Below are positions 1-7,456 of a DNA stretch of 34,347 nt, piece after piece. The DNA is from Nautiliaceae bacterium (lineage in GTDB: Bacteria; Campylobacterota; Campylobacteria; Campylobacterales; Nautiliaceae), in NCBI GenBank assembly GCA_027035735.1, contig JALVUH010000090.1, forward strand, positions 1 to 34,347. The letters run 5' to 3'. Each line of letters begins with the position of its first letter. Position 1 is the stretch's first letter. Position numbers and translations under genes: made by a program. The notes under the pieces were generated by a model that saw nothing but the letters and a program-made list of their open reading frames with translations, had not been told where the DNA came from and ran no database searches.

Positions 1-1
1 A

Positions 2-520
2 TGGGAGGGAGATTGGGAACTTATAAAAGGAATTCCACTTGCTATGGCACCAAGTCCTATTGGAATACATCAGATATTAAGCGGTTATTTTTATAAAATT
101 TTAGATGAAATAATTGAAGAGTGTGAGGATTGCTTTGTAATGATTGAAGAGGATTATATAGTAGATGAAGAGACTATTTTAAAACCAGATGTAGCATTAG
201 TTTGTAATGAGGATATCTATTCATTTATCAAAAATACTCCAAAACTTATAGTTGAAGTAATTTCTCCATCAACTATAAAAAGAGATGAAGAAGTTAAATT
301 TAAAATTTATGAAGAAGAGGGAGTTGAGTGGTTAATTCTAGTTTATCCAAATATTTTAAAAGCAAAACTTTATCATTTAGAAAATGGAAAATATAAAAAG
401 ATAGGTGATTTTACTGAGGGGAAATTTAAAATTAAAATAGAGAATTGTGAAGGAGAAATTGATTTTGATAAAGCATTTAAAAAAATAAAAAATTATTTAA
501 AGAGGAAAAAATGGGATTAA
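2..520 (+). CDS. Uma2 family (DUF820) PD-(D/E)XK nuclease-like protein, 5' end truncated by window
   Basis: Frame stays open upstream of the listed ORF start: WEGDWELIKGIPLAMAPSPIGIHQ, the typical Uma2 N-terminal motif. Also PDVALV, VEVISPST and K..Y...GVEWLILV motifs. Confidence 0.85.
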   Translation, partial: WEGDWELIKGIPLAMAPSPIGIHQILSGYFYKILDEIIEECEDCFVMIEEDYIVDEETILKPDVALVCNEDIYSFIKNTPKLIVEVISPSTIKRDEEVKFKIYEEEGVEWLILVYPNILKAKLYHLENGKYKKIGDFTEGKFKIKIENCEGEIDFDKAFKKIKNYLKRKKWD

Positions 521-936
521 TTTATTTTTTATTATATCTTTTTTTAGAGATAGTATTTAGTTATGAATTTATGAAAATCTTTACTCCTCTTGGCTTTTTT
601 ATAGAGACTTTAATTACTGCAATAATAGGAGTTTATATTATAAAAAATATTCCTTTTTCATTAAATGAAAGCATGGTTAAGGTTTTAAAAAGAGAAATAA
701 GTGAAGAAGAGTTTATCTCTATTGGTATTTTTAAGTTTGTTGGGGCAGTTTTACTTATAATTCCTGGATTTTTTAGCGATATTTTAGGAGCTTTATTTTT
801 ATTTGAACCATTTGCAAGATGGGTTGCAAGAAAATTTTTGCCTAAAGAAGATATTCATATTTATACAAATCACTCACACTTCAATGATGATGAAATAATT
901 GATGTAGAAATAATAGAAGAAATCCCTAAAAAATAG
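511..936 (+). CDS. fxsA: FxsA family membrane protein
   Basis: Short multi-helix membrane protein; GAVLLIIPGFFSDILGALFLFEP matches the FxsA core; overlaps the preceding CDS by 10 nt. Confidence 0.75.
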   Translation: MGLIYFLLYLFLEIVFSYEFMKIFTPLGFFIETLITAIIGVYIIKNIPFSLNESMVKVLKREISEEEFISIGIFKFVGAVLLIIPGFFSDILGALFLFEPFARWVARKFLPKEDIHIYTNHSHFNDDEIIDVEIIEEIPKK

Positions 937-941
937 GGATT
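921..941. terminator. Hairpin between convergent genes, possible bidirectional terminator
   Basis: AATCCCTA-AAAAA-TAGGGATT: perfect 8-bp stem and 5-nt loop, followed by ATTTAAGTTTTTT. Includes the stop codons of both genes. Confidence 0.55.
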
Positions 942-1944
942 ATTTAAGTTTTTTAGCTATATCTTGGATTGCTTGATATGCGTGATTAAATGCAAGTGCA
1001 ATGCTTCCAGCACTTGTTACAACATCACCAATTGTATAAAGTCCTTCTACATTTGTTTCCATTGTTTCAGGATTATATTCTGGTTCACCCCATTCATTTA
1101 AGTTAATTTTACAGTTTTTAAGAAAATCTACTGGGCTTGTTCCACCAAGTGCATATACAACTCTATCAAAAATTTCAGTTGTTCCATCTTTATAGAATAC
1201 TTTTACTCTTGGAGGCGTTACATCATCATCTTCAACTGGCTCTACTTTTTCTATATCAACTCCAAGTTTTGGATGAATTTTTCCTTCTTTGAAATATCTC
1301 TCTACTATTTCTTTATTTGTAGGATTCATTCTTGTAATTTCAGCTCTTCTATAATTTAATGTAACATCACATCCAATATTCATATCAACAAGACCATAAG
1401 CATATTCACCTGCTGTATCTCCACCACCTACTACTAAAACTTTTTCACCTGGTTGAACTTTGTCAAGATTGAAGTTTAATCTTGGTCTAATTTTACCAGG
1501 GAATTTATATCCAGGTTTGTTTGGTTTACCCATTCTACCAATTGCCACTATTACTTTTTTAGCTTGAATTACACCAAGTTCATGGTCAGCTCCAATTTCA
1601 AAAATACCATCAGAATTTTTTTCTACTCCATAAACATGGTGATTATATTTGAATTTATCTTCAACTCCATGATCTTTTATTTTTTTATCCATTTGATCTA
1701 AAAATTCTTCTTTTGAGCACTCTTCAAATGTCACATTTCCAATAAATTCAAATTTTTTACCTTGCCAATCTTTATCTACTCTTTTTCCAGGTTTATAGAA
1801 TTTTCTAATCATATCATGATGATTATCTGCTTTTTCAAGGCATATTACTTTATCAATTCCAGCAAGTTTTGCTTCAATTACACTTGCAACTCCTCCAGGT
1901 CCCGCACCAATAATTGCAATATCAAAAACTTTATCCAGTGACAT
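940..1944 (-). CDS. FAD/NAD(P)-dependent oxidoreductase, thioredoxin reductase-like but lacking CxxC
   Basis: Two Rossmann motifs (IIGAGPGGVAS, VLVVGGGDTAGEYA) and C-terminal GLYTIGDV; no CxxC redox pair. Confidence 0.8.
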   Translation of the reverse strand: MSLDKVFDIAIIGAGPGGVASVIEAKLAGIDKVICLEKADNHHDMIRKFYKPGKRVDKDWQGKKFEFIGNVTFEECSKEEFLDQMDKKIKDHGVEDKFKYNHHVYGVEKNSDGIFEIGADHELGVIQAKKVIVAIGRMGKPNKPGYKFPGKIRPRLNFNLDKVQPGEKVLVVGGGDTAGEYAYGLVDMNIGCDVTLNYRRAEITRMNPTNKEIVERYFKEGKIHPKLGVDIEKVEPVEDDDVTPPRVKVFYKDGTTEIFDRVVYALGGTSPVDFLKNCKINLNEWGEPEYNPETMETNVEGLYTIGDVVTSAGSIALAFNHAYQAIQDIAKKLK

Positions 1945-1984
1945 TTAATCTCCTTTTTTTAGTAATTATGCCAATTATTTAGAG

Positions 1985-2041
1985 AAAATGTAACATTTCG
2001 TAATGAATTTAGTTTTATTAAAGTGAAAAAATGTAACACTT
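1985..2041. promoter_or_regulatory. Putative paired operator in divergent promoter region
   Basis: AAAATGTAACATTT (1985-1998) and AAAATGTAACACTT (2028-2041), 43 bp apart. The first contains AAATGT-A-ACATTT. Confidence 0.4.
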
Positions 2042-2074
2042 TTATGATAAAATATCTCAAAAAAAGGGGAAATT

Positions 2075-3310
2075 ATGGAAGAAATTTTAAAAAGTGTAAA
2101 AGAAGCAAGTAGGGTAGTAGCTACATTAAATGGAGAGACTAAAAGAAAAGTTTTAAGAGAAATGGCAGATAGACTTGAAAAATATACATCTGAAATTATT
2201 GAAGAAAATAAAAAAGATTTAGAGTATGCAAAAGAGAATAATTTAAGTGATGCTTTAATTGATAGATTATTTCTCAATGAAAAAAGAATTAAATCAATGG
2301 CAGATGCTTTGAGGGATATTTCAAATTTAAAAGATCCAGTAGGAAGAGTGATTGATGGATGGAAGATAGATAATGGACTAACTATTGAGAAAGTAAAAAT
2401 TCCAATTGGAGTTATTGGAATTATTTATGAATCTCGTCCAAATGTTACAAGTGATGCGGCAGGACTTTGTTTTATGAGTGGAAATGCATGTATTCTTAAA
2501 GGTGGAAAAGAAGCATATCATTCAAATAGTGTAATTATTGAAATTTTAAGATATGTACTTGAAAAAAATAAACTTCCAGTAGATGCTATTTCAATTTTAC
2601 CTGATTATTCAAGAAGCGGAGTAGATTATCTTATTAAGCAAGATAAATATGTAGATTTAATTATTCCAAGAGGAGGCGAAGCTTTAATTAAGTATGTTAG
2701 TGAAAATTCAAAAGTTCCTGTAGTTAAACATGATAAAGGTCTTTGTCATGTATATATCCACAAAGATGCTGATTTAGAAAAAGCTGTTAAAATTGCTATA
2801 AATGCTAAAATTCAAAGACCAGGTGTTTGTAATGCTATGGAGACTTTACTTGTTGATAGAGCTATTGCAGGAGAATTTTTACCAAAAATTAAAGAGGAGA
2901 TGGAAAAAAATGAAGTAGAACTTAGAGGATGTGAAATTACGCTTGAGTATATTGATATAAAAAAAGCAAGTGAAGAAGATTGGCATACAGAATATCTTGA
3001 TAAGATTTTATCAATTAGAGTAGTAGATAATTTAGAAGATGCAATAGAACATATTGAAAAATATGGAAGCGGGCATAGTGATGCTATTGTTACTGAAAAT
3101 TATTCAGTAGCAGAAGAATTTTTAAATAGAGTAGATAGTGCATGTGTATATGTAAATGCTTCTACTAGATTTACTGATGGAGGAGTATTTGGTTTTGGAG
3201 CTGAGGTTGGAATTTCTACAAATAAACTTCATGCAAGAGGACCTATGGGAATTGATGATTTGACAACTTATAAATATAAAATTTATGGAAATGGACAAGT
3301 GAGGGAATAA
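2075..3310 (+). CDS. proA: Glutamate-5-semialdehyde dehydrogenase (gamma-glutamyl phosphate reductase)
   Basis: PIGVIGIIYESRPNVTSDAAGLC, GNACILKGGKEA, QRPGVCNAMETLLV; full-length. Confidence 0.95.
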   Translation: MEEILKSVKEASRVVATLNGETKRKVLREMADRLEKYTSEIIEENKKDLEYAKENNLSDALIDRLFLNEKRIKSMADALRDISNLKDPVGRVIDGWKIDNGLTIEKVKIPIGVIGIIYESRPNVTSDAAGLCFMSGNACILKGGKEAYHSNSVIIEILRYVLEKNKLPVDAISILPDYSRSGVDYLIKQDKYVDLIIPRGGEALIKYVSENSKVPVVKHDKGLCHVYIHKDADLEKAVKIAINAKIQRPGVCNAMETLLVDRAIAGEFLPKIKEEMEKNEVELRGCEITLEYIDIKKASEEDWHTEYLDKILSIRVVDNLEDAIEHIEKYGSGHSDAIVTENYSVAEEFLNRVDSACVYVNASTRFTDGGVFGFGAEVGISTNKLHARGPMGIDDLTTYKYKIYGNGQVRE

Positions 3311-4218
3311 TGATAGGAATAGATCTTGGCAGTAATACTATAAGAATAGTAAAAATTGATTGTGAAAGTGGGAAAAAAATAGCTGAATATGAAAAAATTG
3401 TAAGAACTGCAGATAAACTGGTACAAACAGGATTAATCTCTGAAGAGGCTGTTAAAAGAATAATTGATGCTATAAATGAAGCAAAAGAAAAAATTGATTT
3501 TAATGATAAAATAGTAGCAGTAGCTACTGAAGCTCTTAGACGTGCAAAAAATAGTGAAGAAGTTATAAAAAAAATAAAAGAAGCAACAGGAGTAGAATTT
3601 AAAATAATTTCTCCAGAAGAAGAGGCAAGTTTTACTGCTTTTGCAGTGGAGAATTGTTTAGAGAAAAAATGTGAAATTGATGCAAAAAGTTTCTTTTTGG
3701 TAGATATAGGGGGAGGAAGTACGGAGCTTATTTTAAAACATAAAGAAGTGGTTGTTTCTGAAAGTTTTCCAATAGGGATAGTTACTTTTACTCAAAAATA
3801 CAAAACGCCTGAAGCTATTAAATTTGCTATAAAAAAAGAGGCAAAAAAATTCAAAAGTTTTATTGATTTTGCTTTTAATGCATACAAAAAACCAAAAATA
3901 TTTGCAGCAAGTAGTGGAACTCCTACTTCAATTGCTGCGCTTAAACATGGATTAAATTATTATACATATAATCCAGAAATTGTAAATTGTACAAAAGTAA
4001 ATATTAAAGACCTTGATTATTGGCTTGATAAATTGATGAAAATGGAGATGAAAAAAAGAGAAGAATTAGTGGGAGTTGGAAGAGGAGATTTGATTTTTAC
4101 AGGAATTTATATTTTTAAAGAAATTTTTAAACTTACAAAATATGAAGAGTGTGTAGTATGTGATGATGGAGTAAGAGAAGGTGCAGCTATTAGTGGATGT
4201 AAAGAAAAAAAAGTTTGA
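3310..4218 (+). CDS. Ppx/GppA phosphatase family protein
   Basis: IGIDLGSNTIRIV, ATEALRRA, FFLVDIGGGSTELI, GVGRGDLIFTGI; start overlaps the proA stop (TAATG). Confidence 0.9.
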   Translation: MIGIDLGSNTIRIVKIDCESGKKIAEYEKIVRTADKLVQTGLISEEAVKRIIDAINEAKEKIDFNDKIVAVATEALRRAKNSEEVIKKIKEATGVEFKIISPEEEASFTAFAVENCLEKKCEIDAKSFFLVDIGGGSTELILKHKEVVVSESFPIGIVTFTQKYKTPEAIKFAIKKEAKKFKSFIDFAFNAYKKPKIFAASSGTPTSIAALKHGLNYYTYNPEIVNCTKVNIKDLDYWLDKLMKMEMKKREELVGVGRGDLIFTGIYIFKEIFKLTKYEECVVCDDGVREGAAISGCKEKKV

Positions 4219-4224
4219 TATAAT
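4219..4224 (+). promoter_or_regulatory. -10 element upstream of ilvB
   Basis: TTTGATATAATTCGCAAAAAGG: perfect TATAAT immediately after the upstream stop codon. Confidence 0.45.
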
Positions 4225-4241
4225 TCGCAAAAAGGCTATGT

Positions 4242-5939
4242 ATGAAAATGACTGGAGCTAGGATTGTAATAGAGAGTTTGATTAAAGAAAATGTTGAGGT
4301 TGTTTTTGGTTATCCTGGTGGGGCTATTATGAATGTTTATGATGAGCTTTATAAACAGGATAAATTTAAGCATATTTTAGCTAAACATGAACAGGGTGCC
4401 GTTCATATGGCAGATGGATATGCAAGGGCTACAGGAAAAGTTGGAGTAGCTTTTGTTACAAGTGGGCCAGGTCTTACAAATGCAGTAACAGGAATTGCTA
4501 CAGCTTATACGGATTCAATTCCTTTAGTTGTTATTTCTGGGCAAGTTCCTACTACTGCAATTGGGACTGATGCATTTCAAGAAGTTGATGCGGTAGGAGT
4601 AACAAGACCTATTACAAAACATAATTTTTTAGTAAAAGATGTAAAAGATTTGGCTTTTATAATTAAAGAAGCTTTTTATTTAGCAAAGTCAGGCAGACCA
4701 GGACCAGTGCATATAGATATTCCAAAAGATGTGACTGTAGCAAGTACAAAATTTGAATATCCAGAAAAAATAGAACTTAAAACTTATAAACCAACATACA
4801 AAGGAAATAAAAGAGCTATAAAAAGGGCAGTAGAAGCTATTAAAAAAGCTAAAAGACCTGTTTTTTATATAGGTGGTGGAAGTGTATTAAGTGGAGCAAG
4901 TGATATTATAAGAGAAATAGTAAAATTTACTAAAATTCCTTCAGTAGAAACCCTTATGGCAAGAGGAGTTTTAAGATATGATTGCCCATATCTTCTTGGA
5001 ATGGTAGGAATGCATGGAACATTTGCAGCAAATATGGCTATGAATGATGCAGACCTTATAATTTCACTTGGTGCTAGATTTGATGATAGAGTAACAGGAA
5101 AAATAGATGAATTTGCAAAAAATGCCGATATTGTTCATATTGATATAGACCCAAGTCAAATTGGAAAAGTAGTAGAGACTAAATATCCAATTGTTGGAGA
5201 TGTAAAACTTGTACTTGAAGAGATGATGCCTTTACTTTTTGATGGAATTGATACTGAAAGGTATAAAGAGTGGAGAGATATTTTAAATAGATATCAAGAA
5301 CTTTATCCTCTAAAATATAAAGATAGTAATGAAGTAATAAAACCTCAGTGGGTTATTCAAAAAACAGGCGAAATTGCACCTGAGGATGCAATAATTTCTA
5401 CTGATGTTGGTCAGCATCAGATGTGGGCAGCTCAATTTTATCCTTTTACATATCCAAGACAACTTATTACAAGTGGTGGACTTGGAACGATGGGATTTGG
5501 TTTTCCAGCGGCGCTTGGAGCAAAAGAAGGAATGAAAGATAGAGTAGTAATTAATTTTACAGGTGATGGTAGTATTATGATGAATATTCAAGAGACACTT
5601 GTAGGGTATAAATATAATTTGCCTGTAATAAATATTATTTTAAACAATAACTATCTTGGAATGGTAAGACAATGGCAAACTATGTTTTATGAAGATAGGC
5701 TAAGTGAGACTGATTTAAGTGATGTTCAGCCTGATTTTGTAAAGCTTGCTGAGAGTATGGGAGCAGTGGGATATAGAGTTAGTAAAAAAGAAGAGTTTGA
5801 AGAAGCTTTAAAAGATGCACTTGAAGCAAAAAGAGTAGCTTTTATAGATGTTCAAGTAGATAGAAGAGAAGATGTTTTACCAATGGTGCCGCCAAATAGC
5901 CCACTTAAAAATATGCTTGTATTTAAGGAAGACAAATGA
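4242..5939 (+). CDS. ilvB: Acetolactate synthase large subunit
   Basis: VFGYPGGAIMNVYDEL, HEQGAVHMADGYARATGKVGV, GDGSIMMNIQE...NNNYLGMVRQWQ (ThDP motif). Confidence 0.96.
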   Translation: MKMTGARIVIESLIKENVEVVFGYPGGAIMNVYDELYKQDKFKHILAKHEQGAVHMADGYARATGKVGVAFVTSGPGLTNAVTGIATAYTDSIPLVVISGQVPTTAIGTDAFQEVDAVGVTRPITKHNFLVKDVKDLAFIIKEAFYLAKSGRPGPVHIDIPKDVTVASTKFEYPEKIELKTYKPTYKGNKRAIKRAVEAIKKAKRPVFYIGGGSVLSGASDIIREIVKFTKIPSVETLMARGVLRYDCPYLLGMVGMHGTFAANMAMNDADLIISLGARFDDRVTGKIDEFAKNADIVHIDIDPSQIGKVVETKYPIVGDVKLVLEEMMPLLFDGIDTERYKEWRDILNRYQELYPLKYKDSNEVIKPQWVIQKTGEIAPEDAIISTDVGQHQMWAAQFYPFTYPRQLITSGGLGTMGFGFPAALGAKEGMKDRVVINFTGDGSIMMNIQETLVGYKYNLPVINIILNNNYLGMVRQWQTMFYEDRLSETDLSDVQPDFVKLAESMGAVGYRVSKKEEFEEALKDALEAKRVAFIDVQVDRREDVLPMVPPNSPLKNMLVFKEDK

Positions 5940-6409
5940 AAAGAGTGATTTCAGTAATAGTTGAAAACGAACATGGAGTATTGGCAAGAGTTGTAAATAT
6001 GTTTGCGGCAAGAGGGTATAATATAACTTCTCTCACAGTTGCTCCTATTCCAAATAGCGAATTTAGTAGAATGACAATAATGAGTGAGGGTGATCCTAAA
6101 ATTTTTGAACAAATTGTAAAGCAACTTTATAAATTAATTCCTGTTTATAAAGTAATAGAAAGTGATGATTTTATTCAAAAAGAGATGGCTATGATTAAAT
6201 TCCCGCTAAAAGAAGTAAAAAACAATTTAGCTGATATTGATGCTATTGCTAGATGTTATAATGGAAAAATAAGCAATGTAAATGATAAACATGTGGTAGT
6301 AAGCGTAGTAGATAGACCTGATAGAATTGATAATTTTTTAAAAGCAATGATGGCTAAATATAAAAATTTAGAAATTGTAAGAAGTGGGGTTAGCGTAATT
6401 GAAAGGTAA
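5936..6409 (+). CDS. ilvN: Acetolactate synthase small subunit
   Basis: ACT domain VISVIVENEHGVLARVVNMFAARGYNITSLTV; ATGA overlap with ilvB. Confidence 0.95.
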   Translation: MKRVISVIVENEHGVLARVVNMFAARGYNITSLTVAPIPNSEFSRMTIMSEGDPKIFEQIVKQLYKLIPVYKVIESDDFIQKEMAMIKFPLKEVKNNLADIDAIARCYNGKISNVNDKHVVVSVVDRPDRIDNFLKAMMAKYKNLEIVRSGVSVIER

Positions 6410-6413
6410 ATAA

Positions 6414-7397
6414 ATGCAAAAATGTAAAACAAAAATAGAAAAAAAAGAATTTAGTTTAAAAGAGATTTGTCAATATCTGAATATAGAGTGTCCTGATATT
6501 GATAAAAAAATAAAAGGTATTAATACTTTAAGTGATGCAAAAGAAGATGAAATTAGTTTTTTAGAGAATAAAAAATATGAAAAATATCTAAAAGACACAA
6601 AAGCTGGGGCAGTTTTAATAAGAGAGGAAGATAAAGACAAACTTCCCGATGGAGTGATTCCTCTTATTACAGATGAGCCTTATTTAAAACTTGCACTTCT
6701 TACAAAACTTTTTGTCTCTTCTCCTTGGGAAGATGGAGGTTATCAAATTAATACTACTGCAAAAGTTCATCCAAGTGTTGTTATTGGAAAGGGTGCAAAA
6801 ATTGGTGCAAATGTTGAAATTATGCCAAATGCAGTAATAGGACCTTATGTTGAGATTGATGAAGGAAGTGTAATTTATCCAAATGTTACAATTTATCGGG
6901 ATACTAAAATTGGTAAAAACGTAAAAATACATGCCGGAAGTGTGATAGGCAGTGATGGATTTGGATATGCTCATGATAAAGAAGGAAGACATATTAAAAT
7001 TTATCATTTAGGAAAAGTCGTAATAGAAGATGATGTAGAAATCGGAGCAAATACTACAATAGATAGGGCTGTTTTTGGGGAAACTAGAATTAAAAAAGGC
7101 TCAATTATTGATAATCTTGTTCAAATCGGTCATAATTGTGAAATAGGGGAATATTCTATTTTAGTTTCACAAGTAGGTCTTTCTGGTTCAACAAAACTTG
7201 GAAGAAATGTAGTTATGGGTGGTCAAAGTGCAACAGCAGGGCATTTAGAAATTGCTCCATTTACCACAATTGCCGCAAGAGGAGGAGTTACTAAATCAAT
7301 TAAAGAGCCTGGTGTTTATAGCGGATTTCCTCTTATGCCTCACAAATCTTGGCTTAAACTTCAAGGAATTTTATCTAGACTTCTTAAAAAATCTTAA
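6414..7397 (+). CDS. lpxD: UDP-3-O-acylglucosamine N-acyltransferase
   Basis: Left-handed beta-helix hexapeptide repeats; HAGSVIGSDGFGYA; IDNLVQIGHNCEIGE. Confidence 0.95.
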   Translation: MQKCKTKIEKKEFSLKEICQYLNIECPDIDKKIKGINTLSDAKEDEISFLENKKYEKYLKDTKAGAVLIREEDKDKLPDGVIPLITDEPYLKLALLTKLFVSSPWEDGGYQINTTAKVHPSVVIGKGAKIGANVEIMPNAVIGPYVEIDEGSVIYPNVTIYRDTKIGKNVKIHAGSVIGSDGFGYAHDKEGRHIKIYHLGKVVIEDDVEIGANTTIDRAVFGETRIKKGSIIDNLVQIGHNCEIGEYSILVSQVGLSGSTKLGRNVVMGGQSATAGHLEIAPFTTIAARGGVTKSIKEPGVYSGFPLMPHKSWLKLQGILSRLLKKS

Positions 7398-7416
7398 TTC
7401 TTTTTCTTTTTTATTA

Positions 7417-7422
7417 TATAAT
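7417..7422 (+). promoter_or_regulatory. -10 element upstream of EAL gene
   Basis: TATAAT in the 59-nt gap between lpxD and the EAL gene. Confidence 0.35.
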
Positions 7423-7456
7423 AAGTTTAATATTTGTTTAATCTAAAGGCTATGTA

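Noticed and set aside
1975-2277. Minus-strand ORF overlapping the start of proA
   Set aside because: Overlaps proA and the divergent promoter region; no RBS or domain.
5310-5591. Minus-strand ORF antisense to ilvB
   Set aside because: Lies wholly inside a clear ilvB coding region, has low-complexity composition and no recognisable domain; shadow ORF.
6684-7007. Minus-strand ORF rich in Asn/Cys/Ile antisense to lpxD
   Set aside because: Its periodicity is the antisense image of LpxD hexapeptide repeats, not an independent gene.
7252-7446. 64-aa plus-strand ORF overlapping the lpxD 3' end
   Set aside because: Alternate frame of lpxD, running into AT-rich intergenic DNA.
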